A stretch of DNA of 64,000 bases from JAHEGP01 sp963751595 (lineage in GTDB: Bacteria > Pseudomonadota > Gammaproteobacteria > Pseudomonadales > JAHEGP01). The stretch is from positions 1,302,001 through 1,366,000 of the forward strand of contig CAVVVC010000001.1 of NCBI GenBank assembly GCA_963751595.1. Direction: 5' to 3'. The position numbers were made by a program, and so were the translations under genes. Shown here piece after piece: positions 52,694 through 63,876 of the stretch. Under the pieces are notes generated by a model. That model had not been told where the DNA came from and ran no database searches. It saw nothing but the letters and a program-made list of their open reading frames with translations. Each line of letters begins with the position of its first letter. The stretch's first letter is position 1.

Positions 52694-54616
52694 TTAGCTG
52701 GAAAGTTCGAGCAACAGCTTGTTGAGCCGGTGAACATAAGCTGCCGGGTCTTCCAGTTGACCGCCGCTGGCGAGTTGGGCCTGGCCAAAGAGTACCTTGC
52801 TCAGTTCGGCGAAGCGATCTTCGTCTGCCTCGTGATCGAGTTTTTCCACCAGGGGATGATCGGGGTTCAACTCGAATACCGGCTTGGTCTCTGGCAGAGT
52901 CTGCCCGGCGGCCTCGAGAATGCGCCGCATTTGCGGCCCCATATCGTTCTCGGTGACCACCAGGCAAGCGGGCGAGTCCGTCAGTCGGGTTGTAATGCGA
53001 ACATCTTCGACATCTGCAGACAACACTGCCTTGACCCGTTCCACCAGCGACTGGTTCTCTTCGGCCAGTTTCTTTTGTTGTTCCTGCTCCTCCTCGCTAT
53101 CCAGCTTACCCAGGTCCAAGGTGCCGCGGGCCACATCCTGGAACGACTTGCCCTTGAACTCGTTGAGATGACCAATCAGCCATTCATCGACACGGTCAGA
53201 AAGCAGCAGTACCTCGATACCTTTCTTGCGAAACACTTCCAGGTGGGGGCTGTTGCTGGCGGTGTTGAAGTTTTCAGCGGCAACATAGTAGATTTTGTCC
53301 TGGCCTTCCTGCATCCGCTCGATGTACTGCTCAAGCGACTGCGTCTGGTCGGCAACATTGTTATGGGTAGTCGCGAAGCGCAGCAGGGTGGCCACCTTTT
53401 CGCGATTGCTGAAGTCCTCGGCGGGCCCTTCCTTCAACACCTGGCCAAATTCCTTCCAGAACACCTGGTATTTTTCCGGTTCGTTTTTGGCCAGCTTCGA
53501 GAGCATATCCAACACTCGCTTGGTCAGCGCGCTCTTCATGCTGTCGACCGCAGGATCCTGCTGCAGGATTTCCCGGGACACATTCAGTGACAGGTCATTG
53601 GAGTCGACGACGCCCTTGACGAAGCGCAGATACAGCGGCAGGAACTGCTCGGCGTCATCCATGATGAAGGTTCGCTGGACATACAGCTTAAGACCCCGGT
53701 TGGCGTCACGCTGCCACAGATCGAAGGGCGCATGTTCCGGAATATAGAGCAGGCTGGTGTACTCCAGTTTTCCCTCAACCTTGTTCAGGGACCAGAGTAG
53801 CGGATCCTGAAAGTCGTGGGAGACATGCTTGTAGAATTCCTTGTACTCCTCGTCGCTGATTTCCGTGCGCGGGCGCGTCCACAGGGCAGTCGCGTCGTTA
53901 ACCGCTTCAAACTCGACCGGCTTGTCGGCTTCTTCACCCTTGTCTTCATCGGTGGCCACCGGCGGGTTTTCCTTGACCATCCTTACCGGGATAGCAATGT
54001 GATCGGAGTATTTTTTGACGATACTGCGAATGCGCCAGCCGTCGGCAAACTCTGCCGCATCGGGCTTCAGAGTCAGGATGATGCGAGTGCCCCGCTCCGC
54101 TTTCTCCAGCGGTTCGATACTGAATTCGGCCTCACCCTCAGATTCCCAAGCGACACCCTGCTCCGCAGGCAGACCGGCTCGTCGGGTTTCTACCCTGACC
54201 TTGTCGGCGACGATAAAGGCAGAATAGAAACCCACCCCAAACTGGCCGATCAGTTGAGAGTCTTTTTGCTGCTCACCGCTGAGACTCTTGAGGAACTCTG
54301 CGGTACCTGACTTGGCGATGGTGCCCAGATGTTCAATCGCCTCGTCCCGGCTCATACCGATCCCGTTGTCACTGATGGAGATCGTCCTGGCCTCGTTATC
54401 GTATTCGATGGTAATTGCGAGGTTGGGGTCATTTTCGTAAAGCGCCGGATTGGAAAGCGCCTCAAAACGCAATTTATCGCTGGCATCGGCAGCGTTGGAG
54501 ATCAACTCCCGCAAAAATATTTCCCTGTTGCTATACAGGGAATGGATCATCAAATGCAGTAACTGCTTGGCTTCGGTCTGAAAACCGCGGGTCTCCCGGG
54601 CGGGTGCTTCGCTCAT
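52694..54616 (-). CDS. htpG: Chaperone HtpG (bacterial Hsp90)
   Basis: The ATG at 54616 has AGGAG about nine bases upstream and gives 640 residues. The N-terminal GHKL ATPase shows SLYSNREIFLRELISNAADA, ISDNGIGM and GQFGVGFYSAF; the middle domain has NVSREILQQD and the C-terminal dimer domain ends with KLLLELSS. It is a full-length bacterial Hsp90. A heat-shock promoter lies upstream. Confidence 0.97.
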   Translation of the reverse strand: MSEAPARETRGFQTEAKQLLHLMIHSLYSNREIFLRELISNAADASDKLRFEALSNPALYENDPNLAITIEYDNEARTISISDNGIGMSRDEAIEHLGTIAKSGTAEFLKSLSGEQQKDSQLIGQFGVGFYSAFIVADKVRVETRRAGLPAEQGVAWESEGEAEFSIEPLEKAERGTRIILTLKPDAAEFADGWRIRSIVKKYSDHIAIPVRMVKENPPVATDEDKGEEADKPVEFEAVNDATALWTRPRTEISDEEYKEFYKHVSHDFQDPLLWSLNKVEGKLEYTSLLYIPEHAPFDLWQRDANRGLKLYVQRTFIMDDAEQFLPLYLRFVKGVVDSNDLSLNVSREILQQDPAVDSMKSALTKRVLDMLSKLAKNEPEKYQVFWKEFGQVLKEGPAEDFSNREKVATLLRFATTHNNVADQTQSLEQYIERMQEGQDKIYYVAAENFNTASNSPHLEVFRKKGIEVLLLSDRVDEWLIGHLNEFKGKSFQDVARGTLDLGKLDSEEEQEQQKKLAEENQSLVERVKAVLSADVEDVRITTRLTDSPACLVVTENDMGPQMRRILEAAGQTLPETKPVFELNPDHPLVEKLDHEADEDRFAELSKVLFGQAQLASGGQLEDPAAYVHRLNKLLLELSS

Positions 54617-54699
54617 AGGTGTTGCTCCTGAATTGATCAATACGGGTGCCGCTAATGCTCCCGGCTTGGCGCTGGAGAGCATTCCGGTATTGGATCAAG

Positions 54700-54727
54700 A
54701 GATGGGGAGTGTTACCGGTTTTTCAAG
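54700..54727 (-). promoter_or_regulatory. Sigma-32 heat-shock promoter of htpG
   Basis: On the minus strand CTTGAAA (54721-54727) is followed after 13 bases by CCCCATCT (54700-54707). This is a near-perfect match to the sigma-32 consensus, with a leader of about 75 bases to the htpG ATG. Confidence 0.85.
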
Positions 54728-54746
54728 ACCCAAGCATTTTTCCTGC

Positions 54747-54780
54747 AAAAAAAAGGGCCATCCTGAAGACGGCCCTTTTT
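54747..54780 (-). terminator. Rho-independent terminator after sucD
   Basis: GGGCC (54755-54759) and GGCCC (54771-54775) form a stem that extends into flanking A and T runs. On the minus strand the hairpin ends in eight T (54747-54754). A T-run on the plus side means it could also work in the other direction. It closes the sdh-suc block before the htpG promoter. Confidence 0.9.
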
Positions 54781-54795
54781 TCACGGTCGCGCCGC

Positions 54796-55683
54796 CTAGG
54801 AGTTGCTGAGGGGCCAGCCGGTGATTTCAGCCAGCCCGGCGCCGATATCGGCCAGGCTGCGTACCGTCTTGACACCGGCGTCTTCCAGCGCCGCAAATTT
54901 TTCCGCCGCTGTGCCCTTGCCACCCGCGATGATGGCGCCCGCATGGCCCATGCGCTTGCCGGCCGGGGCGGTGACGCCGGCAATATAGGATACAACCGGC
55001 TTGCTGACGTTATCCTTGATATAGGCCGCCGCCTCTTCTTCTGCGGTCCCTCCGATCTCGCCGATCATCACGATGGCCTCGGTCTGGGGATCCTGCTCGA
55101 AAAGCGCAAGAACATCAATGAAGTTAGAGCCGGGAATCGGGTCGCCGCCGATACCAACACAGGTCGACTGACCAAAGCCGGCGTCGGTTGTCTGCTTCAC
55201 CGCCTCGTAAGTCAAGGTGCCCGACCTTGAGACGATACCCACTTTACCGGGGAGGTGAATGTGGCCAGGCATAATGCCGATTTTGCATTCGCCGGGAGTG
55301 ATCACACCCGGGCAATTCGGCCCCACCAGGCGCACGCCCAGGGCTTCGCATGCAACCTTGCACTCGAGCATATCGAGGGTTGGGATACCCTCGGTGATAC
55401 ATACGATCAGCTTGACGCCACCGTTGGCGGCCTCAAGGATGGAATCTTTGCAAAATGGCGCCGGCACATAAATGACCGTTGCATCTGCGCCCGTGTCCTC
55501 GACCGCATCGCGCACGGTGTTAAAAACCGGCAGGCCAAGGTGGGTCTGGCCACCCTTGCCCGGGGTCACGCCACCTACCATTTGGGTCCCGTATTCAATG
55601 GCCTGCTCAGAATGCATGGTGCCCTGGGAGCCGGTAAAGCCCTGGCAGATTACCTTGGTATCCTTGTTGATCAGAATACTCAT
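54796..55683 (-). CDS. sucD: Succinyl-CoA synthetase alpha subunit
   Basis: The 295-residue product has GFTGSQGT for CoA binding, PNCPGVI and SRSGTLTYEA, and the phosphohistidine His247 in GHAGAI. It makes ATP or GTP from succinyl-CoA with SucC. The ATGA overlap with sucC couples the two subunits. The terminator follows. Confidence 0.97.
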   Translation of the reverse strand: MSILINKDTKVICQGFTGSQGTMHSEQAIEYGTQMVGGVTPGKGGQTHLGLPVFNTVRDAVEDTGADATVIYVPAPFCKDSILEAANGGVKLIVCITEGIPTLDMLECKVACEALGVRLVGPNCPGVITPGECKIGIMPGHIHLPGKVGIVSRSGTLTYEAVKQTTDAGFGQSTCVGIGGDPIPGSNFIDVLALFEQDPQTEAIVMIGEIGGTAEEEAAAYIKDNVSKPVVSYIAGVTAPAGKRMGHAGAIIAGGKGTAAEKFAALEDAGVKTVRSLADIGAGLAEITGWPLSNS

Positions 55684-56849
55684 TTCACACCCTCCGCTGC
55701 CGCCACGACTTGTTGCGCAGCATGACTCAGGCTGGTCGCAGCAATAATATTCAATCCACTTTCTTCCAGTAATTTCGCGCCGATCTCTGCGTTGTTACCC
55801 TCGAGCCGCACCACCACCGGCACTTTGACGCCCACTTCCTCGACGGCGCCAATAATGCCTTCAGCAATCAGGTCGCAACGCACAATGCCGCCAAAAATAT
55901 TCACCAGCACTGCTTTGACGTTGGCATCCGAGAGAATAATCTTGAACGCCTCCGTGACCCGCTCCTTGGTTGCACCGCCACCGACGTCGAGGAAGTTGGC
56001 CGGCTCTCCACCGTGCAGCTTGATGATGTCCATGGTTCCCATCGCCAGCCCGGCGCCGTTTACCATGCAGCCGATGCTGCCATCGAGGGCCACGTAGTTC
56101 AACTCCCACTGGGCGGCGTGGGCTTCCCTGGCATCGTCCTGGGTCGGGTCGTGCATCTCACGGATCTGCTGCTGCCGGTACAACGCGTTGCCGTCGATGT
56201 TGATCTTCGCGTCGAGACAGTGCAAGTCACCCTGCTCGGTAATGACCAGCGGATTAATCTCCAGCAGGGCCAGGTCACGGTCGTGGAACAAACGTGCCAG
56301 TTGCAGGAATATGTGCACGAATTGCTTGACCTGATTACCCTGCAACCCGAGCTTGAACGCCAACTCACGACCCTGGTAGGGCTGCGCACCGGTCAGCGGA
56401 TCGATAATCGCCTTGAGGATTTTCTCCGGCGTTTCGTGGGCCACCTTTTCTATCTCGACACCACCCTCGGTGGACGCCATAAACACGACCCGGCGGGTGG
56501 ACCTGTCGATAACCGCCCCAAGGTAGAGTTCCCGATCGATATCGGTGCAGGCTTCGACCAGCACCTTGCTCACGGGCTGGCCGTTTTCATCGGTTTGGTA
56601 GGTCACCAGGTTCTTTCCCAGCCACTGCTTGGCGAAGGCCCGGATATCGTCCTTGGTTTGTACCAGTTTGACACCACCAGCCTTGCCCCGGCCGCCGGCA
56701 TGAACCTGTGCCTTGACTACCCAGCGATTGCCGCCAATGACATCGGCGGCCTGGGCGGCCTCTTCAGGTGTCTCACAGGCAAACCCCTTTGAAACGGGCA
56801 GGCCATACTCGGCAAACAATTGTTTCCCCTGGTACTCATGCAAATTCAT
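55680..56849 (-). CDS. sucC: Succinyl-CoA synthetase beta subunit
   Basis: The 389-residue ATP-grasp protein starts MNLHEYQGKQLFAEYGLPV and includes VHAGGRGKAGGVK (nucleotide site), ALLEINPL and VNIFGGIVRCD. It pairs with SucD. It lies 181 bases after lpd, leaving room for an internal promoter. Confidence 0.97.
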   Translation of the reverse strand: MNLHEYQGKQLFAEYGLPVSKGFACETPEEAAQAADVIGGNRWVVKAQVHAGGRGKAGGVKLVQTKDDIRAFAKQWLGKNLVTYQTDENGQPVSKVLVEACTDIDRELYLGAVIDRSTRRVVFMASTEGGVEIEKVAHETPEKILKAIIDPLTGAQPYQGRELAFKLGLQGNQVKQFVHIFLQLARLFHDRDLALLEINPLVITEQGDLHCLDAKINIDGNALYRQQQIREMHDPTQDDAREAHAAQWELNYVALDGSIGCMVNGAGLAMGTMDIIKLHGGEPANFLDVGGGATKERVTEAFKIILSDANVKAVLVNIFGGIVRCDLIAEGIIGAVEEVGVKVPVVVRLEGNNAEIGAKLLEESGLNIIAATSLSHAAQQVVAAAEGVK

Positions 56850-56882
56850 GTGTCGATTCCATGGTCAGTTTTAGAGTGCTTT

Positions 56883-56909
56883 ATGTGGACCCCACGCGGG
56901 GGTTCACAT
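56883..56909. repeat. Hairpin between lpd and sucC
   Basis: An 11-base stem, ATGTGGACCCC (56883-56893) with GGGGTTCACAT (56899-56909), has a single G.T wobble and a five-base loop. No T-run follows on the minus strand, so it may stabilise or separate the lpd and sucCD transcripts rather than end them. Confidence 0.45.
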
Positions 56910-57030
56910 CCGGTATAGAAAAAGGCCCTAATTGTGCGGAAATTGCCGGATTGGCGCAATATTAATGCCGTTACTTTCAGCAATATCCGCCTTAACCACG
57001 GCCTATGTCAATTTCTCAGCGCGATCTGCC

Positions 57031-58476
<1,446 letters not shown>

Positions 58477-58680
58477 CGCTTATCTCCTGACTCATTAAAC
58501 TCGCCTTGACCTACTCAGTGTTCCCGGTGCGCCCCGGCAAGTGAACGGGCAAACCCTTTGTCAATCGCATTCCCGGTGGCGCTATCGGGCCGGTAGCACC
58601 GGTGTATATTGCCACCCAGCGCTACCGCAACTCTGGAACCTGTATCAACGAGCACGGCAAGCAAGGGCTGCAAGGGCGCG

Positions 58681-59895
58681 TCAAACATCAAGCAATATGC
58701 GCGCCGGCTCCTCGAGCAGCCCCTTGATTGACACCAGGAACTGGACCGAGTCCTTGCCGTCGATCAGTCGATGGTCGTAGGAGAGTGCCAGATTCATCAT
58801 CGGCCTGATAACGACCTGGCCATCCTCCGCAACGGGTCGGGGCTTGATGCTGTGCATTCCCAGAATCGCCGCCTGGGGCGGGTTGAGAATCGGCGTCGAC
58901 ATCAGGGACCCGTATATACCGCCATTGGTGATGGTAAAGGTACCCCCCTGCATATCCTCGATGGCCAGCTTACCCTCCCGGGCCTTGCTTCCGTATTCCG
59001 CGATTTTTTTCTCGATATCGGCAATACCCATCTGATCGGTATCCCGCAGTATGGGCACGACCAACCCCTTATCTGTGGAGACCGCGATACCGATGTCCTG
59101 GTAACCGTGGTACACCACATCGTTGCCGTCGATTGAGGCGTTGACGATCGGGAAACGCTTCAGGGCTTCCGTGGCCGCCCTCACGAAGAGGCCCATGAAA
59201 CCCAGCTTGATCCCGTGTTTCTTGGTGAACGAATCCTGGAAGTGCTTGCGCAGGTCCATGACGGGCTGCATGTTGACCTCGTTGAAGGTGGTCAACATCG
59301 CCGTACTCTGCTTGGCATCGAGCAGTCTCTCGGCAATTCTGGCACGCATCCGGGTCATCGGTACCCGCTTTTCAACCCGCCCGGTGGCACTGTCCACCGG
59401 TGGCGCCAGCGGGGTAATGGCCTCGGGTTTGGCCGCGGGTTTCGGTTTGTCCTTGGCCTTCGCCGTCGCGGCAACTGCGTCTTCCTTGGTAATCATACCG
59501 CCCTTGCCGGTTCCCGCGATCGCCGCCGGGTCAAGCTTGTTTTCCTCGATTATCTTCCGTGCTGCTGGACTCAATCGGGGCTCACCCGCGTCCGGCGCGG
59601 CGGCCGGCTCTGGAGGCTTTTCCGCCGCCTCGGTGGGCGCAGTATCGGCGGCCGCGGCTCCGGGTTCGAGCATACCGAGTAACTCGTTACTCTCCACCGT
59701 CTCGCCAACATCGCGGATTATCTCGGTCAGCGTTCCGCTTTCAACTGCGACGATTTCCAGTACAATTTTGTCGGTTTCTATTTCAACCAGCAGCTCGTCG
59801 CGGCGCACTGCCTCGCCAACTTGCTTGTGCCAGCTCGCAATGGTGCCATCTGCAACCGATTCGGGGAAAGACGGGGCCTTGATTTCAATTGCCAT
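58681..59895 (-). CDS. sucB: 2-oxoglutarate dehydrogenase E2 (dihydrolipoyl succinyltransferase)
   Basis: The 404-residue product has one lipoyl domain with the lipoyl lysine at 43 (ETDKIVLEI), an Ala/Pro-rich linker, a peripheral subunit-binding domain (RLSPAARKIIEEN, about residues 105-140) and the catalytic domain with SYDHRLIDGKD near the C-terminus. It moves succinyl groups to CoA. It is 50 bases after sucA. Confidence 0.97.
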   Translation of the reverse strand: MAIEIKAPSFPESVADGTIASWHKQVGEAVRRDELLVEIETDKIVLEIVAVESGTLTEIIRDVGETVESNELLGMLEPGAAAADTAPTEAAEKPPEPAAAPDAGEPRLSPAARKIIEENKLDPAAIAGTGKGGMITKEDAVAATAKAKDKPKPAAKPEAITPLAPPVDSATGRVEKRVPMTRMRARIAERLLDAKQSTAMLTTFNEVNMQPVMDLRKHFQDSFTKKHGIKLGFMGLFVRAATEALKRFPIVNASIDGNDVVYHGYQDIGIAVSTDKGLVVPILRDTDQMGIADIEKKIAEYGSKAREGKLAIEDMQGGTFTITNGGIYGSLMSTPILNPPQAAILGMHSIKPRPVAEDGQVVIRPMMNLALSYDHRLIDGKDSVQFLVSIKGLLEEPARILLDV

Positions 59896-59945
59896 GATAG
59901 TTCCTTCAGTCTGGGAAGATGTGATGAGTAGCTGACCCTGATGGC

Positions 59946-62780
59946 TCAGGCGTCAAGACCCAGCGCTTCCTTTATTAGTTTTTCCTGTTGTTGAATGTGC
60001 AAAGCCATGTATCCAGCCGCTGGTGAGGCAGATGCCTCGCGCCCGGCGTAGGCGAGCTTGAGGTTCGCATTGTGCTCGTAAACAATGCGCTTGAAATGGT
60101 GCTGGCTACTGTACCAGCAACCCTGGTTCTGCGGCTCTTCCTGGCACCAGACTACCTCCGTTAGACCCGTGTAGGGAGCTAACACTTCCCATAACTCGAA
60201 CTCGGGAAACGGGTACATCTGCTCCAGGCGAATGATCGCGACATCTTCCAACCCCGCGGAACGCCTTGCATCGCGCAGGTCGTAATAGACCTTGCCACTA
60301 CACATTACAAGCCGGCGGACGCGCTCCGGCTCGATGTCATCCACCTCGTTGATCACGTTGTAGAATTGACCGGAAGCCAGTTCCTCAAGGCTCGACACGG
60401 CTTGTTTGTGACGGAGCAGGCTCTTGGGGCTCATCACGATCAGCGGCTTGCGCATGGGTCGAATGACCTGCCGCCTGAGCATGTGAAACACCTGGGAGGG
60501 CGTCGTGGGAATGCAAACCTGAATGTTGTGCTCAGCGCAAAGCTGCATAAAGCGCTCCAGCCTGGCCGAGGAATGCTCCGGGCCCTGCCCCTCGTAGCCA
60601 TGGGGCAGCAGCATCACCAGGCCGCAAAGGCGCTGCCACTTGTGCTCACCGCTGGTGATGAACTGGTCGATTACGACCTGGGCACCATTGGCGAAATCGC
60701 CAAACTGGGCTTCCCAGATATCGAGGGTGCTCGGGGTGGTTGTCGAGTAACCGTATTCGAAAGCCAGCGCCGCTTCCTCTGACAGTAGCGAGTCGTGAAT
60801 CGTGAAGCGGGGCTGCTTGGCGGACAGGTTCTGCAGCGAGACGTAGGTCGAAGCATCGCGCTGATTATGCAACACGGCATGGCGATGCGAAAAAGTCCCG
60901 CGACCAACATCCTGCCCTACCAGACGCACCGCATAACCATCGTCCAGCAGCGTTGCGTAGGCTGCAACCTCAGCGTAACCCCAATTGATGGGCGTTGCAC
61001 CGGCGGTCATTTTGCGGCGATCTTCAAGGATCTTCTTGACCTGGGCCTGCACCTGGAAATCCTCGGGCGCTTCGGTAACCCGCTGCATCAGCTCCCGCAA
61101 GCGGCGCTGGTCTACCCGGGTATCCACGGGCATGTCCCAACTATGCCCCAGGTAGGGCTCCCAGTGCACAAACAATTCGGTGTTGGGTTCCTTCACCAAA
61201 CTCTTGACCACGTGCTGACCGGTCTCGAGGAGGTTCCGGTAATCGATGGCCATCTGCTCGTCCACCGCTGGGGTGATAACGCCTTCGCCTATCAACTTGG
61301 CCGCATACAGCTCCCGGGTTGTGGGCTGCTTGCGGATCTTGCGGTACATAAGGGGCTGGGTGCCGGAGGGCTCATCCGCCTCGTTGTGGCCGCGACGCCT
61401 GTAACACACCAGGTCGAGGACGACATCGCGCTTGAATTCCTGGCGATAGTCCAGCGCCATCTGGGTAACGAACAAGACCGCCTCGGGGTCGTCACCGTTG
61501 ACGTGGAAAATCGGTGCCTGCACCATTTTGGCGATGTCGGTGCAGTATTCGGTGGAACGCGCATCCTCGCGCATGCTGGTGGTAAAGCCCACCTGGTTGT
61601 TGATGACGATGTGTACCGTACCACCGGTCCCATAGGCTCGAGTCTGGGACATCTGGAAGGTTTCCATGACCACACCCTGGCCGGCGAAAGCGGCATCACC
61701 GTGCACTACCACCGGGATAACCTGGTCGCGGTCCTCATCATTGCGGCGATCCTGACGCGCTCGCACCGAGCCCTCGACCACCGGCCCGACAATTTCGAGG
61801 TGCGATGGATTGAATGCCAGTGCGAGGTGCACTTCTCCACCCGAGGTCATCACGTTGGAGGAGAAGCCCTGATGATATTTGACGTCAGCCGACCCCTGAT
61901 AAATTGCCTTGCCTTCAAACTCATCGAACAGCTCGGCGGGATTCTTGCCAAAAATGTTGACCAGTACATTGAGACGACCGCGGTGGGCCATGCCGATGAC
62001 CAACTCGCGAGCCTCATAGGAGCCCGCTCTCTGGATCAATTCGTCCATCAACGGGATGAGGCTTTCACCACCCTCCAGGCCGAAACGCTTGGTGCCTGGA
62101 TATTTGGAACCGAGGTATTTTTCAAGGCCCTCGGCGGCGGTCAAACGCTCGAGGAGATGTGTTTTGATTTCCTTACTCCAGTCCGGCGCCGAGCGCACAG
62201 ACTCCATCCTACTCTGGATCCAGACGCGCTCATCGGTGGCAACGATATGGGTAAATTCTGCGCCTACCGTTCCACAGTAGGTTTTTTCAAGGGCCTCGAC
62301 GATACTGCCGAGGGTCGCCGAAGGCTCACCGATATTGAGCGTGCCGGTCTGGAAGATCGTGTCGACGTCAGCGCCGGTGAGGCCGTAAAAATGCAGCTCG
62401 AGGTCGGGCACCGGTTCCCGCTCGAGGAGCCCGAGGGGATCGAGTTTGGCTTGCTGATGGCCGCGTTGGCGATAAGCATCTATTAACTCGACTACGTGCA
62501 CCTGCTTGCGCTCGTAGTTTGTGCTCAGGCTTTCTTCCGCCCGCGGATCGGTCATCCGCCGACGCCCCAGCTGGGCAAATTGCTCAACTATCTGGGAATG
62601 GGGAATATCCCGCGCAGAGTAGCCATTGACCCGGGGTAGCTTGTCAAAGTATTCCCGCCATTCGACGTCGACGGCGTTTGGATCCCGCAGGTACTCCTCG
62701 TACAGCTCTTCTACATAAGCGGCGTTGCCGCCGAATATATGGGAGCTGCCCCATAACAACTCCATATTGTCTTTTTGCAT
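59946..62780 (-). CDS. sucA: 2-oxoglutarate dehydrogenase E1
   Basis: The ATG at 62780 gives 944 residues; a TTG nine bases upstream is also open. The N-terminus MQKDNMELLWGSSHIFG is the E2-binding part. The thiamine diphosphate site is marked by GMAHRGRLNVL, GDAAFAGQG and IVINNQVGFTT; the second half has TFSHRHAVLHNQ and GYEGQGPEHSSARLERF. It decarboxylates 2-oxoglutarate. Confidence 0.97.
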   Translation of the reverse strand: MQKDNMELLWGSSHIFGGNAAYVEELYEEYLRDPNAVDVEWREYFDKLPRVNGYSARDIPHSQIVEQFAQLGRRRMTDPRAEESLSTNYERKQVHVVELIDAYRQRGHQQAKLDPLGLLEREPVPDLELHFYGLTGADVDTIFQTGTLNIGEPSATLGSIVEALEKTYCGTVGAEFTHIVATDERVWIQSRMESVRSAPDWSKEIKTHLLERLTAAEGLEKYLGSKYPGTKRFGLEGGESLIPLMDELIQRAGSYEARELVIGMAHRGRLNVLVNIFGKNPAELFDEFEGKAIYQGSADVKYHQGFSSNVMTSGGEVHLALAFNPSHLEIVGPVVEGSVRARQDRRNDEDRDQVIPVVVHGDAAFAGQGVVMETFQMSQTRAYGTGGTVHIVINNQVGFTTSMREDARSTEYCTDIAKMVQAPIFHVNGDDPEAVLFVTQMALDYRQEFKRDVVLDLVCYRRRGHNEADEPSGTQPLMYRKIRKQPTTRELYAAKLIGEGVITPAVDEQMAIDYRNLLETGQHVVKSLVKEPNTELFVHWEPYLGHSWDMPVDTRVDQRRLRELMQRVTEAPEDFQVQAQVKKILEDRRKMTAGATPINWGYAEVAAYATLLDDGYAVRLVGQDVGRGTFSHRHAVLHNQRDASTYVSLQNLSAKQPRFTIHDSLLSEEAALAFEYGYSTTTPSTLDIWEAQFGDFANGAQVVIDQFITSGEHKWQRLCGLVMLLPHGYEGQGPEHSSARLERFMQLCAEHNIQVCIPTTPSQVFHMLRRQVIRPMRKPLIVMSPKSLLRHKQAVSSLEELASGQFYNVINEVDDIEPERVRRLVMCSGKVYYDLRDARRSAGLEDVAIIRLEQMYPFPEFELWEVLAPYTGLTEVVWCQEEPQNQGCWYSSQHHFKRIVYEHNANLKLAYAGREASASPAAGYMALHIQQQEKLIKEALGLDA

Positions 62781-62961
62781 GGACGCCAACCTCTAGTCCA
62801 AATTGGAAGGGGTTTGTCGCGTTCGTGGCCGCCGGAGGTAACGCCTTCATCTGTTATCGTTGGGACAGCACCCCGGGCTTTGATAAACCGAAAAACCGCA
62901 TTTACTGTTATTGTCAACCAGCCGTTACATTCTGCAAGCACCCATGTGGGACCAAACTTCT

Positions 62962-63666
62962 TCAGGTCGCGTTTTTCAGCAACATGTTGCGTATGTGCCC
63001 TATCGCCCGGGTCGGGTTCAAGCCTTTCGGGCAGACGTTGACACAATTTTGGATGCCATGGCAACGAAAGACACTGAACGGGTCGTCCAGGTCGGACAAG
63101 CGCTCTGCCTGCGCGGTATCGCGGCTGTCGGCCAGGAAGCGCCAGGCCTGGAGTAATCCCGAAGGACCAATGAATCGATCAGGATTCCACCAGAACGATG
63201 GGCAGGCGGTGGAGCAGCAGGCGCACAGAATACACTCATAGAGACCGTCGAGTTTGGCCCGATCCTCGGGTGACTGCAATCGCTCAATCGCCGGGGCGGG
63301 TTCGTTGTTGATAAGGTATGGCTTGACCTTTTCGTACTGCTGGTAAAACAGGCTCATATCCACCACCAGGTCGCGCACTACGGGCAGACCCGGCAAAGGC
63401 CGAACCACCAGCTTGTTGTTTTTGACCGTAGACGATAGCGGGGTAATACACGCCAACCCGTTCTTGCCGTTGATGTTGAGCCCGTCAGAGCCGCAGACAC
63501 CCTCACGGCAGGAGCGTCGGAAGGCCAGACTGGTGTCCTTGGCTTTTAGCTGCTCCAACACGTCCAGTACCATCAGGTCCTTGCCTTCGGTTTCGAACTG
63601 ATAATCCTGCATATAGGGTTCAGCATCGGTAGCCGGATTGTAGCGATAAACACTCACTTGTAGCAT
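62962..63666 (-). CDS. sdhB: Succinate dehydrogenase iron-sulfur subunit
   Basis: The 234-residue product has the 2Fe-2S ligands in CREGVCGSDGLNINGKNGLAC-like order, then CILCACCSTACPS and CHGIQNCVNVCPKGLNP for the other two clusters. It is the ubiquinone-type SdhB and starts the run into sucAB. It differs from FrdB at 13698 in both sequence and neighbours. A gap of 210 bases separates it from sdhA, longer than usual. Confidence 0.95.
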   Translation of the reverse strand: MLQVSVYRYNPATDAEPYMQDYQFETEGKDLMVLDVLEQLKAKDTSLAFRRSCREGVCGSDGLNINGKNGLACITPLSSTVKNNKLVVRPLPGLPVVRDLVVDMSLFYQQYEKVKPYLINNEPAPAIERLQSPEDRAKLDGLYECILCACCSTACPSFWWNPDRFIGPSGLLQAWRFLADSRDTAQAERLSDLDDPFSVFRCHGIQNCVNVCPKGLNPTRAIGHIRNMLLKNAT

Positions 63667-63876
63667 GGTAGAACCTCTCAGCTTGCAAGACGCCTTGGCA
63701 GCGCCTGCGTTTCACCATTTAAACCGTCGGTATCACTTTACTGAAGTGTACGCCCCCCTACCTCGAACGGCTCAGCACGGAGCCTTTGAGTCCACATTAC
63801 GACGCCGCCATGGCCGCACCGACCACCCGCCGTGACCGATCGTCGCTGCGGCATCCGCGTTCGGCCACGCGTCGAT
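63667..63876. other. Unusually long sdhA-sdhB gap
   Basis: These 210 bases hold no protein-like ORF and no clear terminator. On most gammaproteobacterial chromosomes sdhA and sdhB are separated by only a few to a few tens of bases. The sequence is GC-rich and might form structure, but I see no repeat or RNA family. Confidence 0.5.

Noticed and set aside
60795..62486. 563-codon plus-strand frame opposite sucA
   Set aside because: Antisense shadow of the well-supported sucA in GC-rich DNA; the translation shows no domain.
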